From: Butyrivibrio sp.
Lineage (GTDB): Bacteria; Bacillota; Clostridia; Lachnospirales; Lachnospiraceae
NCBI GenBank assembly: GCA_015056655.1
Contig: SVFV01000011.1
Span: 32,596-96,595, forward strand
DNA: 64,000 bases
Direction: 5' to 3'
In this document: piece by piece, positions 54,233 to 62,766 of the stretch
Layout of the letters: each line of letters starts with the position of its first letter
Position numbering within the stretch: position 1 is the stretch's first letter
Made by a program: the position numbers and the translations under genes
Notes under the pieces: generated by a model
Told to the model about the DNA's origin: nothing
What the model saw: only the letters and a program-made list of their open reading frames with translations
Databases searched by the model: none

Positions 54233-55045
54233 ATGTTACTTGCAGTAGATGTAGGAAATACAAATATTTCATTTGGTGTTATGAAGGGTAAAAAGATTGT
54301 GGCATCCTTCAGAATGATGTCACAGACAGCGCACACTTCAGATGAATATGGAAATAACCTCATTGCGCTTTTGAGAAATAATGGAATAGACAAGGCAGAG
54401 ATAGATGGAATCATTATTTCAAGCGTTGTGCCTAACGTTATGCATGCACTTGTAAATTCCATGGTGAAGTATCTCGGAAAACAGCCATACATCGTAGGCC
54501 CTGGAATTAAGACAGGAATAAGAATTGCAACCAAGAACCCTGCTGAAATCGGTCCCGACCTCATAGTAGGAGCTGTTGCAGCTTATGAATTATATGGCGG
54601 ACCTGTCATTGTAATAGACTTTGGAACAGCAACCACCTATGTATATGTAAATGAAAAGGGAGAATTCCTTGCAGGTATCCTCAGCCCTGGAATCAGAATC
54701 TCAGCTAAGGCTCTTTGGGAGGATACAGCAAAGCTTCCTGAGATCGAAATCAAGAAGCCTGACAGCATCCTTGCACAGGAGACAATCAGCTCAATGCAGG
54801 CAGGACTTGTTTACGGACAGATTGGCCAGACCAAGTACATCATCAATGAGATGAAGAGAGAACTTGGAAGAGACGATATAAAAGTTGTAGCCACTGGCGG
54901 TCTTGGAAGACTTATTTCTGAGGAGACAGAGGAGATCGATATTTATGATGCAAATCTTTTGCTCCACGGCCTCAGAATCATTTACGACAAGAACAAGAAA
55001 AACAAGCCTCAGGCAGAGGAATTTGACAATCGCGAAGAAGGCTGA
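54233..55045 (+). CDS. coaX: Type III pantothenate kinase
   Basis: About 270 residues. First step of coenzyme A synthesis. [17 protein letters not shown] is the phosphate-1 motif, [20 protein letters not shown] the substrate and phosphate region, [12 protein letters not shown] phosphate-2, and [14 protein letters not shown] and [10 protein letters not shown] follow. The frame begins at 54170 overlapping birA, but GGGAGAAA before ATG 54233 gives the family's normal N-terminus. Potassium-dependent in this family. Confidence 0.93.
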   Translation: MLLAVDVGNTNISFGVMKGKKIVASFRMMSQTAHTSDEYGNNLIALLRNNGIDKAEIDGIIISSVVPNVMHALVNSMVKYLGKQPYIVGPGIKTGIRIATKNPAEIGPDLIVGAVAAYELYGGPVIVIDFGTATTYVYVNEKGEFLAGILSPGIRISAKALWEDTAKLPEIEIKKPDSILAQETISSMQAGLVYGQIGQTKYIINEMKRELGRDDIKVVATGGLGRLISEETEEIDIYDANLLLHGLRIIYDKNKKNKPQAEEFDNREEG

Positions 55046-55100
55046 TAAAACAGATATCTACAGTTTTAACATTTCAAATAGATTTTTATAGGAAAAAGAA

Positions 55101-55685
55101 ATGAGTAAGAAAGAAAACGAATTTGAAGAAAAGGAAACAAGGGAAGTTTACAGAGATGAGGCGAGAGTTGGCGACGATGAAAGACCTCACTCAGAAACCC
55201 TTGAAGCTAAAAAGCAGGGAAGACGTCTTATTATAAATAAGGAAACAGGCAAGATTACAAATGCCGAGACCGGTGAGGACGTTTCCGATATTCAGGTTGT
55301 TACTGAGGATGGATCACTTGGCAGCGTATCAGCAGGCGGCCGAATTATTCTCTGCGGTGCAAATGCCTATGAGATGAAGTACTACTACAATCCCCTTTTC
55401 AAAAAGATCCCTGAAAGCATTCAGAAGGAACTTCATATAATAAGTGTACTTTTTACACAGGAAGCTGGCGGAATCTTCACAATAGAGTTTGAGGATGATG
55501 GAACCATCACTATGGAAACAACAAGAAGTGAAGATGATATCACCTATGATGAGATAAGTGCAGGACTCCTTATCGGTGAAGTCAGAAGACAGAGACAGGA
55601 TCTCTTCGAGGCACTTTCAGTGTATTACAGAGCCATGATCCTTCATGAGGACGTAAGCGAACTCCTTAGTGAGGAAGATGAGTAA
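55101..55685 (+). CDS. Conserved protein of unknown function (DUF6145-like)
   Basis: A 194-residue soluble protein. A very charged N-terminus (1-50) precedes RRLIINKETGKITNAETGED and a core with VSAGGRIILCGANAYEMKYY, NPLFKKIPESIQKELHIISV, FTIEFEDDGTITMET and a final helical part. I recall similar Lachnospiraceae proteins (DUF6145) between coaX and dusB, but I could not check. No enzyme motif, membrane span or signal. Its stop overlaps the dusB start (TAATG), so translation is coupled. Confidence 0.7.
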   Translation: MSKKENEFEEKETREVYRDEARVGDDERPHSETLEAKKQGRRLIINKETGKITNAETGEDVSDIQVVTEDGSLGSVSAGGRIILCGANAYEMKYYYNPLFKKIPESIQKELHIISVLFTQEAGGIFTIEFEDDGTITMETTRSEDDITYDEISAGLLIGEVRRQRQDLFEALSVYYRAMILHEDVSELLSEEDE

Positions 55686-56710
55686 TGCACAGACCTGTAA
55701 ATGCTTTTAGAAAAAACGGGATAAATTACAACGAATATCTGCATCCACTTTTAATAGGAGATGTGGAGCTTCCAAATAATGTGATACTTGGCCCCATGGC
55801 TGGAGTATCAGATCTTCCCTTTAGACTTTTGTGTCATGAGATGGGAGCAGGGCTTGTGTGCATGGAGATGGTGAGCGCGAAAGCTATCACCTATCATAAT
55901 AGAAACACAGTCGGAATGCTTGAAATACATCCTTCTGAGAGACCAGTTTCTCTGCAGCTTTTTGGAAGTGAGCCGGAGGTTATGGCTGAGGCAACAAGAC
56001 TTATAGCGGATGTTCCTTATGATATTCTGGATGTAAACATGGGCTGCCCTGTCCCCAAGGTAGTAGGAAATGGGGAAGGCTCAGCACTTATGAAGAATCC
56101 TGAGCTTATTGAAAAGATAGTTAAAGCGATTTCTGCAGAGACTGACAGACCTGTAACAGTAAAAATCCGAAAGGGCTTTAATGAAAATAGCATCAATGCA
56201 GTTGAGTGTGCTCTGGCAGCAGAGGAAGGCGGAGCAGAAGCCATTGCAGTTCATGGAAGAACCAGAGAGCAGTACTACAGCGGCGAGGCAGACTGGAGTA
56301 TAATCCGCAAGGTTAAAGAAGCAGTAAGTGTACCTGTTATTGGAAACGGTGATGTTGTTGACGGACCAAGTGCCAAGGCACTTATGGATGAGACAGGTTG
56401 TGATGCAGTAATGATCGCAAGGGCAGCAGAAGGTAATCCCTGGATTTTCAAAGAAGTGATAGCATATCTTCAAAATGGCGAGACACCTGAGAGACCTTCA
56501 ATGAAGGAAATTTATGACACAGTAATACGTCATGCAGATCTGCAGCTTAAGTACAAGGGTGAATATATCGGAATCCGTGAGATGCGAAAACATGTATCCT
56601 GGTACACAACAGGACTCCCTGGATCAGCTAAATTCAGAGCTGCCATTAATACAATGGACGACATGGAATCCCTTAAAAAAGCCTGTGCAGATATCTTTTT
56701 GACTTTTTAA
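55685..56710 (+). CDS. dusB: tRNA-dihydrouridine synthase
   Basis: A 341-residue FMN-dependent enzyme reducing uridine in the tRNA D-loop. NVILGPMAGVSDLPFRLLCH at the start of the TIM barrel, DVNMGCPVPKVVGNGEGSAL with the catalytic Cys, RKGFNENSINAVECA, IAVHGRTREQYYSGEADWSI, IGNGDVVDGPSAKAL (FMN phosphate) and MIARAAEGNPWIF. Complete, with the helical C-terminal tRNA-binding domain (GIREMRKHVSWYTTGLPGSA). Confidence 0.94.
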   Translation: MHRPVNAFRKNGINYNEYLHPLLIGDVELPNNVILGPMAGVSDLPFRLLCHEMGAGLVCMEMVSAKAITYHNRNTVGMLEIHPSERPVSLQLFGSEPEVMAEATRLIADVPYDILDVNMGCPVPKVVGNGEGSALMKNPELIEKIVKAISAETDRPVTVKIRKGFNENSINAVECALAAEEGGAEAIAVHGRTREQYYSGEADWSIIRKVKEAVSVPVIGNGDVVDGPSAKALMDETGCDAVMIARAAEGNPWIFKEVIAYLQNGETPERPSMKEIYDTVIRHADLQLKYKGEYIGIREMRKHVSWYTTGLPGSAKFRAAINTMDDMESLKKACADIFLTF

Positions 56711-56727
56711 GCATATACATATATAAT
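56699..56727 (+). promoter_or_regulatory. Strong sigma-A promoter for greA(-lysS), overlapping the dusB stop
   Basis: TTGACT (56699-56704) is read within the last codons of dusB; 17 nt later comes TATAAT (56722-56727). It is 71 bp before greA. Confidence 0.75.
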
Positions 56728-56797
56728 ACTTTGGACTATAAGTGCGTATATAACGGACGCAGATGGCGGTCCGATTTTAGGAAGGGAAGATAAATAA

Positions 56798-57277
56798 ATG
56801 GAAGAAAAGAAGAACATTCTGACCTATGAAGGACTTAAGGCTTATGAAGACGAGCTTCATGAACTTAAAGTAGTTAGACGTTCAGAGGTCGCTGAGAAGA
56901 TTAAGGAAGCACGTGAGCAGGGTGACCTTTCCGAGAACGCTGAGTACGATGCAGCTAAGGATGAGCAGCGTGACATCGAGGCTCGTATCGAGGAGCTCGA
57001 GAAAATCCTTAAGAATGCAGAAGTAGTTGTAGACGAAGACGTTGATATCAACAAGGTAAGTGTTGGCTGCAGAGTTAAGCTTCTTGATATGGAAGTTAAC
57101 GAAGAAGTTGAATACAGCATCGTAGGATCTTCAGAGGCTAACAGCTTAAAGGGCAAGATCAGTAACGAGTCTCCTGTTGGCAGAGCACTTATCGGTGCTA
57201 AGGTTGGCGATGTAGTAGACGCTGAGACACAGATGGGCGTTTTCCAGTACAAGGTACTTGAGATCGTTCGTAAGTAA
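56798..57277 (+). CDS. greA: Transcription elongation factor GreA
   Basis: A 159-residue factor that makes backtracked RNA polymerase cleave its transcript. The N-terminal coiled coil ([40 protein letters not shown] with the conserved acidic tip) and the C-terminal FKBP-like domain ([36 protein letters not shown]) are complete. Strong codon bias. Confidence 0.96.
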   Translation: MEEKKNILTYEGLKAYEDELHELKVVRRSEVAEKIKEAREQGDLSENAEYDAAKDEQRDIEARIEELEKILKNAEVVVDEDVDINKVSVGCRVKLLDMEVNEEVEYSIVGSSEANSLKGKISNESPVGRALIGAKVGDVVDAETQMGVFQYKVLEIVRK

Positions 57278-57297
57278 TTTGAAATGGTATTTGTGTG

Positions 57298-57331
57298 TTG
57301 GGGACGATGTAGTTTGTCCCCAATACTTTTG
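57298..57331 (+). terminator. Weak terminator/attenuator between greA and lysS
   Basis: TTGGGGAC (57298-57305) and GTCCCCAA (57316-57323), perfect 8-bp stem, then TACTTTTG. The short, broken T run suggests partial read-through into lysS. Confidence 0.65.
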
Positions 57332-57366
57332 TAACTATAGTTTTTTATTAGAAGAAGGAAAAAGAA

Positions 57367-58938
57367 GTGGCAGAGAATCAGCAGAATAATCAGAAGAATC
57401 AGAAGACAGAAGACATTAATCAGCTTAAGAAGGTACGTCGTGAGAAGCTTGCTGACCTTCAGGCAGCAGGTAACGATCCTTTCCATATCGTGAAGTTTGA
57501 TCAGACACATCACGCACAGGAGATCCGTGATAACTTCGAAACTCTTGAAGTTGTTCCCGAGACAGACGCTGAGGGAAAACAGATCACACCTGAACTTTCA
57601 GAGATCCCTGCAGAGAAGATCGTTATGCTCGCAGGTCGTATGATGAGTAAGCGTGTAATGGGTAAGGCATCTTTTGCAAATCTTCAGGATAAGTCAGGCC
57701 GTATGCAGCTCTATGTATCAAGAAATGACCTTGGCGATGAGCCTTATGCAGCATTCAAGAAGATGGATATCGGTGACATCATCGGTGTTAAGGGATTTGC
57801 TTTCCGCACAAAGACAGGCGAGATTTCTGTTCATGTTAAGGAGCTGACTCTTTTATCAAAGTCACTTCAGCCCCTTCCGGAGAAGTTCCACGGACTTACA
57901 GATACTGAGATTCGTTACAGACAGCGTTACGTTGACCTCATCATGAATGAAGAGGTTAAGGATACTTTCATTAAGAGATCTCAGATCATTCAGGAGATTC
58001 GTAACTTCCTTTCAGCCAGAGACTTCATGGAAGTTGAGACACCTATGCTCGTTGAGAACGCAGGTGGCGCAGCTGCAAGACCTTTCGAGACTCACTATAA
58101 CGCACTTGATGAAGAGAGAAAGCTTCGTATCTCACTTGAGCTTTACCTTAAGAGACTTATCGTTGGTGGTCTTGAGAGAGTATATGAGATCGGACGTGTA
58201 TTCAGAAATGAGGGTACAGATACAAGACACAATCCTGAGTTCACACTTATGGAGCTGTACCAGGCATATACAGATTATGAAGGAATGATGGAGCTCACAG
58301 AGAGCATGTTCCGTTATCTTGCTGAGAAGGTTTGTGGCACAACACAGATTCCTTACGGCGATAACATCATCGACCTCGGTAAGCCTTTCGAGCGCCTTAC
58401 AATGAACGATGCTATCAAGAAGTACACAGGCATCGATTTCGATACAGTTAAGACTGACGAAGAAGCTAAGGCTATCGCAAAGGAGAAGGGCGTAGAGTTC
58501 GAGGATCGTCATACTAAGGGCGATATCATCAACCTCTTCTTCGAGGAGTTCTGCGAAGAGAATCTGATCCAGCCTACATTCATCATGGATCATCCTCTTG
58601 CAATCTCACCTCTTACAAAGAAGAAGCCTACAGATCCTGAGAAGGTTGAGCGTTTCGAGCTCTTCATCAACACATGGGAGATGTGCAACGCATACTCAGA
58701 GCTGAACGATCCTATCGACCAGCGTGAGCGTTTCGCTATGCAGGATGCTAACGCAGAAGCAGGCGACGACGAAGCTGAGCACACAGACGAAGACTTCTTA
58801 AACGCCCTTGAGATCGGTATGCCCCCCACCGGTGGTATCGGTTATGGTATCGACAGACTTTGCATGTTGTTGACTAATAGTGCTAGTATCAGGGATGTGC
58901 TGCTCTTCCCGACACTTAAGTCCGTCTCTCACAAATAA
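57367..58938 (+). CDS. lysS: Lysyl-tRNA synthetase, class II
   Basis: A 523-residue enzyme charging tRNA-Lys. N-terminal OB anticodon-binding domain ([20 protein letters not shown]), class II motif 1 in [14 protein letters not shown], motif 2 [20 protein letters not shown], motif 3 [19 protein letters not shown] start at 57367, preceded by AGAAGGA. The protein ends [11 protein letters not shown]; a second copy of AAGTCCGT followed by ATAA 20 bp later would give a plain KSV stop, so the 3' end looks remodelled where the foreign region begins. Confidence 0.96.
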   Translation: MAENQQNNQKNQKTEDINQLKKVRREKLADLQAAGNDPFHIVKFDQTHHAQEIRDNFETLEVVPETDAEGKQITPELSEIPAEKIVMLAGRMMSKRVMGKASFANLQDKSGRMQLYVSRNDLGDEPYAAFKKMDIGDIIGVKGFAFRTKTGEISVHVKELTLLSKSLQPLPEKFHGLTDTEIRYRQRYVDLIMNEEVKDTFIKRSQIIQEIRNFLSARDFMEVETPMLVENAGGAAARPFETHYNALDEERKLRISLELYLKRLIVGGLERVYEIGRVFRNEGTDTRHNPEFTLMELYQAYTDYEGMMELTESMFRYLAEKVCGTTQIPYGDNIIDLGKPFERLTMNDAIKKYTGIDFDTVKTDEEAKAIAKEKGVEFEDRHTKGDIINLFFEEFCEENLIQPTFIMDHPLAISPLTKKKPTDPEKVERFELFINTWEMCNAYSELNDPIDQRERFAMQDANAEAGDDEAEHTDEDFLNALEIGMPPTGGIGYGIDRLCMLLTNSASIRDVLLFPTLKSVSHK

Positions 58939-58945
58939 GTCCGTA
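58917..58945 (+). repeat. 9-bp direct repeat at the lysS 3' end, possible attachment-site trace
   Basis: TAAGTCCGT occurs at 58917-58925 inside the last lysS codons and again at 58937-58945 over its stop codon. The second copy is followed by ATAA, which would end lysS naturally as KSV-stop. This is where chromosomal content gives way to plasmid-type genes. Confidence 0.45.
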
Positions 58946-58946
58946 T

Positions 58947-59135
58947 AAGGTTTATGTTGTTCATGAAGGTTGTGTCAAACAAGGATTTGCACCATTTGTA
59001 CCGCAAATCCCGATGCCTTGGATGGACTGTTATGGACCAGGATGGAAAATACCACTAAAATCAAGCGGAACTCTATGGACATTTTTGTACCAGATATTTT
59101 TTGGTGAGAAATGGCCGGTTCATAAATATGAGTAA
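58947..59135 (+). pseudogene. 3' fragment of an unidentified gene after lysS
   Basis: An open stretch of 62 codons without a start, ending TAA at 59133-59135, encodes VYVVHEGCVKQGFAPFVPQI, then PMPWMDCYGPGWKIPLKS and TLWTFLYQIFFGEKWPVHKY. The residue mix (Trp, Pro, Cys rich) looks like real protein. The frame continues back into lysS out of frame, so the 5' part has been lost. A terminator follows it. I do not recognise the family; it is probably a gene end cut off by insertion or deletion at this junction. Confidence 0.45.
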
Positions 59136-59141
59136 AATACG

Positions 59142-59185
59142 ACACTCACGTTTTCGTAGAAATGCGAAGATGTGGGTGTTTTTTA
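59142..59185 (+). terminator. Terminator after the gene fragment
   Basis: ACACTCAC (59142-59149) with GTGGGTGT (59172-59179), one wobble, extended inside by TTTTCG/CGAAGA pairing, then TTTTTT. Confidence 0.82.
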
Positions 59186-59229
59186 TTCTTCACTTTCTAA
59201 TTGCATCTCGCCTATGAAAGGAGGGCGGA

Positions 59230-59700
59230 ATGCTCAAATCAAAATCCCCACCAATAAACTTAGATGAATATCTGGATGGTCAGCATAGACACTTTGTGAC
59301 TTACTGGGAAGGAGCACGGGAAATAGGAATTGCCTATTGGAGTTTTGTGTCGCTGGCTAAGGAAGCAAATGCAACGATCAGAATGGGCAGATATGTGATT
59401 GTTGACATTGATGTTGTAAATGAATACATAGAAGAAACATATGGTGATAACGAAGGAGATGATGGAGATATGCCTAAGGCTCGAAAAAAGATTGAGAACC
59501 TTGAAGGATTAGTCAAAACCGGTGGTAAAAAATATGTTCGTATTGCAGAAGGAGCTGAATTGTATTCTGTGAGCGAAAAAACATTTTCAGCGTGGGCTGA
59601 TGATGCAAATGCAAAGAGACATGTAAAGGGCGTTGTGCTTGTTAATGTGGAAAAAGTTGAGGCGTTTATAGAATCATTTAATGAAGGGAGGCTTTACTGA
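59230..59700 (+). CDS. Excisionase-like (DUF6462-type) protein with two tandem domains
   Basis: A 156-residue protein with two related halves: HFVTYWEGAREIGIAYWSFV...YVIVDIDVVNEYIEET (about 21-70) and KYVRIAEGAELYSVSEKTFS...GVVLVNVEKVEAFIESF (about 101-151). Each reads as a winged-helix DNA-binding unit like the Xis/MerR-like DUF6462 proteins of Lachnospiraceae mobile elements, which normally have one. A likely role is DNA binding in element regulation or recombination. Ribosome site GAAAGGAGG. Its stop overlaps the parA start (TGATG). Confidence 0.7.
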   Translation: MLKSKSPPINLDEYLDGQHRHFVTYWEGAREIGIAYWSFVSLAKEANATIRMGRYVIVDIDVVNEYIEETYGDNEGDDGDMPKARKKIENLEGLVKTGGKKYVRIAEGAELYSVSEKTFSAWADDANAKRHVKGVVLVNVEKVEAFIESFNEGRLY

Positions 59701-60482
59701 TGTGTAAAGTAATTGCAGTTGCTAACCAAAAAGGTGGTGTAGGAAAGACAGTGACATGTGTCAATTTAGGAACGGGATTAGCTATGAATGGAAAGAAAGT
59801 ACTGATGATAGACGCTGATCCGCAGGGCTCTCTTTCAATAAGCTTGGGAATTACTGAGCCAGATCAGCTTGAGTATACCTTAGCAACCGCCATGCTCGGG
59901 ATAATAAATGAAGATGAGATAGATGTTACAGCTGGAATAATCCATCATGATGAAGGCGTGGATATTCTTCCTGGTAACATAGAACTTTCAAGCCTTGAGG
60001 TTTCGCTATCTGGCGTTATAAGTCGATAAACCATATTACGTGAATATGTAGATAAGGCAAGAGAAATCTATGATTACGTTATTATTGACTGCATGCCTTC
60101 ACTGGGGATGATGACAATAAATGCTCTTTCATGTGCTGACTCAGTTTTAATCCCAGTACAGGCGGCATATCTTCCTGTAAAAGGATTGCAGCAGCTAATA
60201 AAGACAATCGGTAGGGTTAAGAAGCAACTAAATCCATCACTTAATATAGAAGGAATTCTTATAACGATGGTGGACAACAGAACTAATTATGCAAAAGATA
60301 TAACATCACAGATTCATGATGCGTACTCCGCAAGTGTCAATGTGTTTCCGGTGGAGATTCCACTCTCTGTGAGAGCTGCTGAGATCAGCGCAGAAGGAAG
60401 CAGTTTATATGTATATGATCCTAAAGGTAAAGCTGCAAACGCATATAAGGAACTGATTAAGGAGGTTATGAATAATGGCTAA
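59700..60482 (+). pseudogene. parA: ParA partition ATPase interrupted by an in-frame stop
   Basis: The reading frame encodes a 260-codon ParA/Soj ATPase for plasmid or element partition: Walker A NQKGGVGKTVTC (residues 9-20), VLMIDADPQGSLS, then after the break YDYVIIDCMPSLGMMTINAL and EIPLSVRAAEISAEG. Codon 110 (60027-60029) is TAA, between GVISR and TILREYVDK; all other parts stay in one frame. Related proteins have Glu here, so one G-to-T change (GAA to TAA) would explain it. The second half has ATG 60093 but no ribosome site. Reads as a nonsense pseudogene; read-through or sequencing error is possible. Confidence 0.85.
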
Positions 60483-61395
60483 CAGGGTTGGGAAAAAGAT
60501 TAAGCTTGCAAGTATCGATGAGCTTCTGGGGGCTCCTAGCACAGAAGGGACTGTGGATATTGATGTAAGGGCGATTTATCCTTTTGAAAATCATCCCTTT
60601 AAGGTTTTGGATGATGACAGGATGGAAGATTTGGTTGAAAGCATCAGAGAAAATGGTGTTATAACCCCTGTCCTTGTTAGGCCTGATGATGAAGGGACTT
60701 ATGAAATGATATCAGGACATAGAAGACTGCATGCAGCTAAAAGGGTCGGATTACAGAAGATCCCTGCAATAGTAAAAGAGATGACAAATGATGATGCGGT
60801 GGTTGCAATGGTTGATTCAAACATGCAGCGCGAGGAGATTCTTCCCAGTGAGCGTGCATATTCACTAAAGATGAAAATGGATGCAATGAATCATAGAGGG
60901 AGCCGAACTGATCTATCTTTGTCTCCTGAAGAGACAAAGATACATTCAGCAGAAGCTGTTGGGGAAACAGTAGGGCTTAAGCGTGCGCAGGTGCATAGGT
61001 ACATTAGGCTGACTTTTTTGATTCCAAGGCTATTGGAGCAAGTAGATGAGGGACTCATTTCTATAGGCATGGCCGTTGAATTATCTTACCTCAGTAAAAC
61101 ATACCAGGAATGGATTGCTGATTATATGTTTGAAAAAGGCATGGTAACTATGGAACAGGTAATGGAACTGCGAAATTACCGTGATGACAGCACGCTGACA
61201 AAAGATCAGCTTTTTGAGATTATTGCTTCATCTAAAGCAGTCCATGAAAAGAAGAAAACCCGAGTTATTCTCAATGATAAGGAACTAAGCAGATATTTTC
61301 CGCCGGAATATACAAATGCCATGATAGCAAAAGTGATAAACGGTCTTTTGGAGCAGTGGAAACGAGAACGTGATAGCAAGGAGAATGCAGAATGA
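60475..61395 (+). CDS. parB: ParB/RepB/Spo0J-family partition protein
   Basis: A 306-residue centromere-binding CTPase. N-terminal VDIDVRAIYPFENHPFKVLD, the box II GHRRLHAAKRVGL (Gly81-His-Arg-Arg, nucleotide-binding), SNMQREEILPSERAYSLKMK (box III), and a helix-turn-helix around GETVGLKRAQVHRYIRLTFL. The C-terminal dimer domain is short and basic. Its start overlaps the parA stop by 8 bp (AAGGAGG at 60459-60465). It is intact although its partner ParA is broken. A parS site was not clearly found. Confidence 0.9.
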   Translation: MANRVGKKIKLASIDELLGAPSTEGTVDIDVRAIYPFENHPFKVLDDDRMEDLVESIRENGVITPVLVRPDDEGTYEMISGHRRLHAAKRVGLQKIPAIVKEMTNDDAVVAMVDSNMQREEILPSERAYSLKMKMDAMNHRGSRTDLSLSPEETKIHSAEAVGETVGLKRAQVHRYIRLTFLIPRLLEQVDEGLISIGMAVELSYLSKTYQEWIADYMFEKGMVTMEQVMELRNYRDDSTLTKDQLFEIIASSKAVHEKKKTRVILNDKELSRYFPPEYTNAMIAKVINGLLEQWKRERDSKENAE

Positions 61396-61760
61396 TGGAA
61401 TACTTTTATAGAGAGCAGGCAGAACAATTTGATCATATATGTGTGCCGAAAGCCCTTATATATGATAAGGATTTTTCACATCTTTCTGATAGTGCCAAGA
61501 TGCTGTATGGCATACTGCTTGAAAAGATGGGGGATGTTAGTAATAACGGCTGGTTTGACGAAATGAACAGGGCCTATCTGGAATATACTCTGACAGATAT
61601 GGCAGATGACATTGGGTGCTCCCGGCATAAGATTATCAACTGTGTATCTGAGTTAGAAGGCATTGGCTTAATTGTCATAGACAGATCGCAAAAGGGACGA
61701 GCAAACCGTATTTATGTTAAGAACTTTGCAAAAAGACAAAGACTTTCTGTGATGAACTAG
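61392..61760 (+). CDS. Short RepA_N-type winged-helix protein
   Basis: A 122-residue protein matching only the N-terminal winged-helix of RepA_N replication initiators: ICVPKALIYDKDFSHLSDSA, KMLYGILLEKMGDVSNNGWF, YTLTDMADDIGCSRHKIINC and a wing ending GRANRIYVKNF. It lacks the C-terminal part of a full initiator. Clearly related to the next gene, so probably a duplicated and shortened copy that could regulate replication. Start overlaps the parB stop (ATGA). A dyad GTGCA-TAAAT-TGCAC (61760-61774) follows. Confidence 0.75.
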   Translation: MMEYFYREQAEQFDHICVPKALIYDKDFSHLSDSAKMLYGILLEKMGDVSNNGWFDEMNRAYLEYTLTDMADDIGCSRHKIINCVSELEGIGLIVIDRSQKGRANRIYVKNFAKRQRLSVMN

Positions 61761-61814
61761 TGCATAAATTGCACCACTTGAGTCTATAGAGAGCTATTGA
61801 AGGGAGAAGAAGAA

Positions 61815-62765
61815 ATGAGCGAAAAGATCATATTTGATTATTTTTATAATCATGAGACTGATATGGTCTGCTTTTACAGAATACCAAAGTTTCTTGTGAC
61901 AAATGATCGCTTTTCTAAAATGAAAACAGAAGCTAAGATGCTATATGGATTACTGCTGGATAGGATGTCTCTGTCCCGGAAAAATGAATGGTTTGATAAG
62001 AAACAGAGAGCATTTATCTATTTTAGCCAGAATGAAGCCATGGAATTATTGAATTGTGGAGAAACCAAGACGAGAATGCTTTTTGGGGATTTAGAGAGGC
62101 ATGGACTTATCGAGAGAAAAAAGCAGGGCCAGGGTAATCCGGATATTATCTATGTGAAGAATTTTGTGGAAAAAGATAGAGGGCAGACCGATGAAAATCA
62201 CGGTTCAGGGAAGAAGGTCAGGAATTTTAATAAGGACAATCATTGTCAGACCAACGGGAAATACGGTTCTGAACCAACAAAAAATGATGGTCTAGAAACG
62301 CAGATTCCACGGGGTAATTATAATGATATTAATAATACTGAGTTAGTTATAAGTCCTATCGAATCGATGGAAAACGATGAAGATGACGAGTATGATGCGT
62401 ATGCAGAACTTATCAGAGAAAATTTATCATTGGATCTTATGAAGCAAAGATATCCCATGGATAGTGAGGATATCGATGGAATCTACGATCTTGTTTTGGA
62501 AACAGTTCTGTGCAAAAATAAAACAATTGTTATTGCAAGCAATGAATACCCGACAAAACTTGTAAGGCAAAAATTCCTGAAGCTGAATCACATGCATATG
62601 GAGTATGTCCTTGGTTGCATGAAAGATAATACGACTAAGATCAGGAATATTAAAAAATATCTTTTAGCAGCACTGTTTAATGCGCCTACGACTATGAGTG
62701 GGTATTTTGCAGCTGAAGTAAGCCATGATATGGCAGAATATGCAGTTAAACAAATGGAGGGATAA
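61815..62765 (+). CDS. RepA_N-type replication initiator with DUF6017-like C-terminus
   Basis: About 316 residues. N-terminal winged helix (CFYRIPKFLVTNDRFSKMKT, AKMLYGLLLDRMSLSRKNEW, NCGETKTRMLFGDLERHGLI, IIYVKNFVEKD), a polar repeat-bearing middle (about 115-185) and a C-terminal domain (SLDLMKQRYPMDSEDIDGIY; HMEYVLGCMKDNTTKIRNIK; YLLAALFNAPTTMSGYFAAE) like DUF6017 of Firmicutes plasmid initiators. It should bind origin repeats and open DNA. ATG 61815 with AGGGAGAAG is preferred over TTG 61797. The origin appears to lie inside the gene. Confidence 0.8.
   Translation: MSEKIIFDYFYNHETDMVCFYRIPKFLVTNDRFSKMKTEAKMLYGLLLDRMSLSRKNEWFDKKQRAFIYFSQNEAMELLNCGETKTRMLFGDLERHGLIERKKQGQGNPDIIYVKNFVEKDRGQTDENHGSGKKVRNFNKDNHCQTNGKYGSEPTKNDGLETQIPRGNYNDINNTELVISPIESMENDEDDEYDAYAELIRENLSLDLMKQRYPMDSEDIDGIYDLVLETVLCKNKTIVIASNEYPTKLVRQKFLKLNHMHMEYVLGCMKDNTTKIRNIKKYLLAALFNAPTTMSGYFAAEVSHDMAEYAVKQMEG
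62184..62355 (+). other. Candidate replication origin inside the initiator gene
   Basis: Two related 27-bp direct repeats, CAGACC...ACGGTTC (62184-62210 and 62247-62273, 18 of 27 bases the same), two perfect palindromes GACAATCATTGTC (62235-62247) and GGTTCTGAACC (62265-62275), then a very AT-rich stretch (about 62318-62355). RepA_N plasmids are known to carry their origin within the rep coding sequence at this position. Confidence 0.5.
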
Positions 62766-62766
62766 A

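Noticed and set aside
58690..59230. tRNA gene as the insertion site next to lysS
   Set aside because: No cloverleaf, no T-loop sequence (GGTTCRA) and no CCA end seen; the boundary is in lysS itself.
61392..62765. One rep gene split by a frameshift
   Set aside because: The second frame has its own ribosome site and a full winged-helix domain repeating that of the first, so these are tandem paralogues, not two halves.
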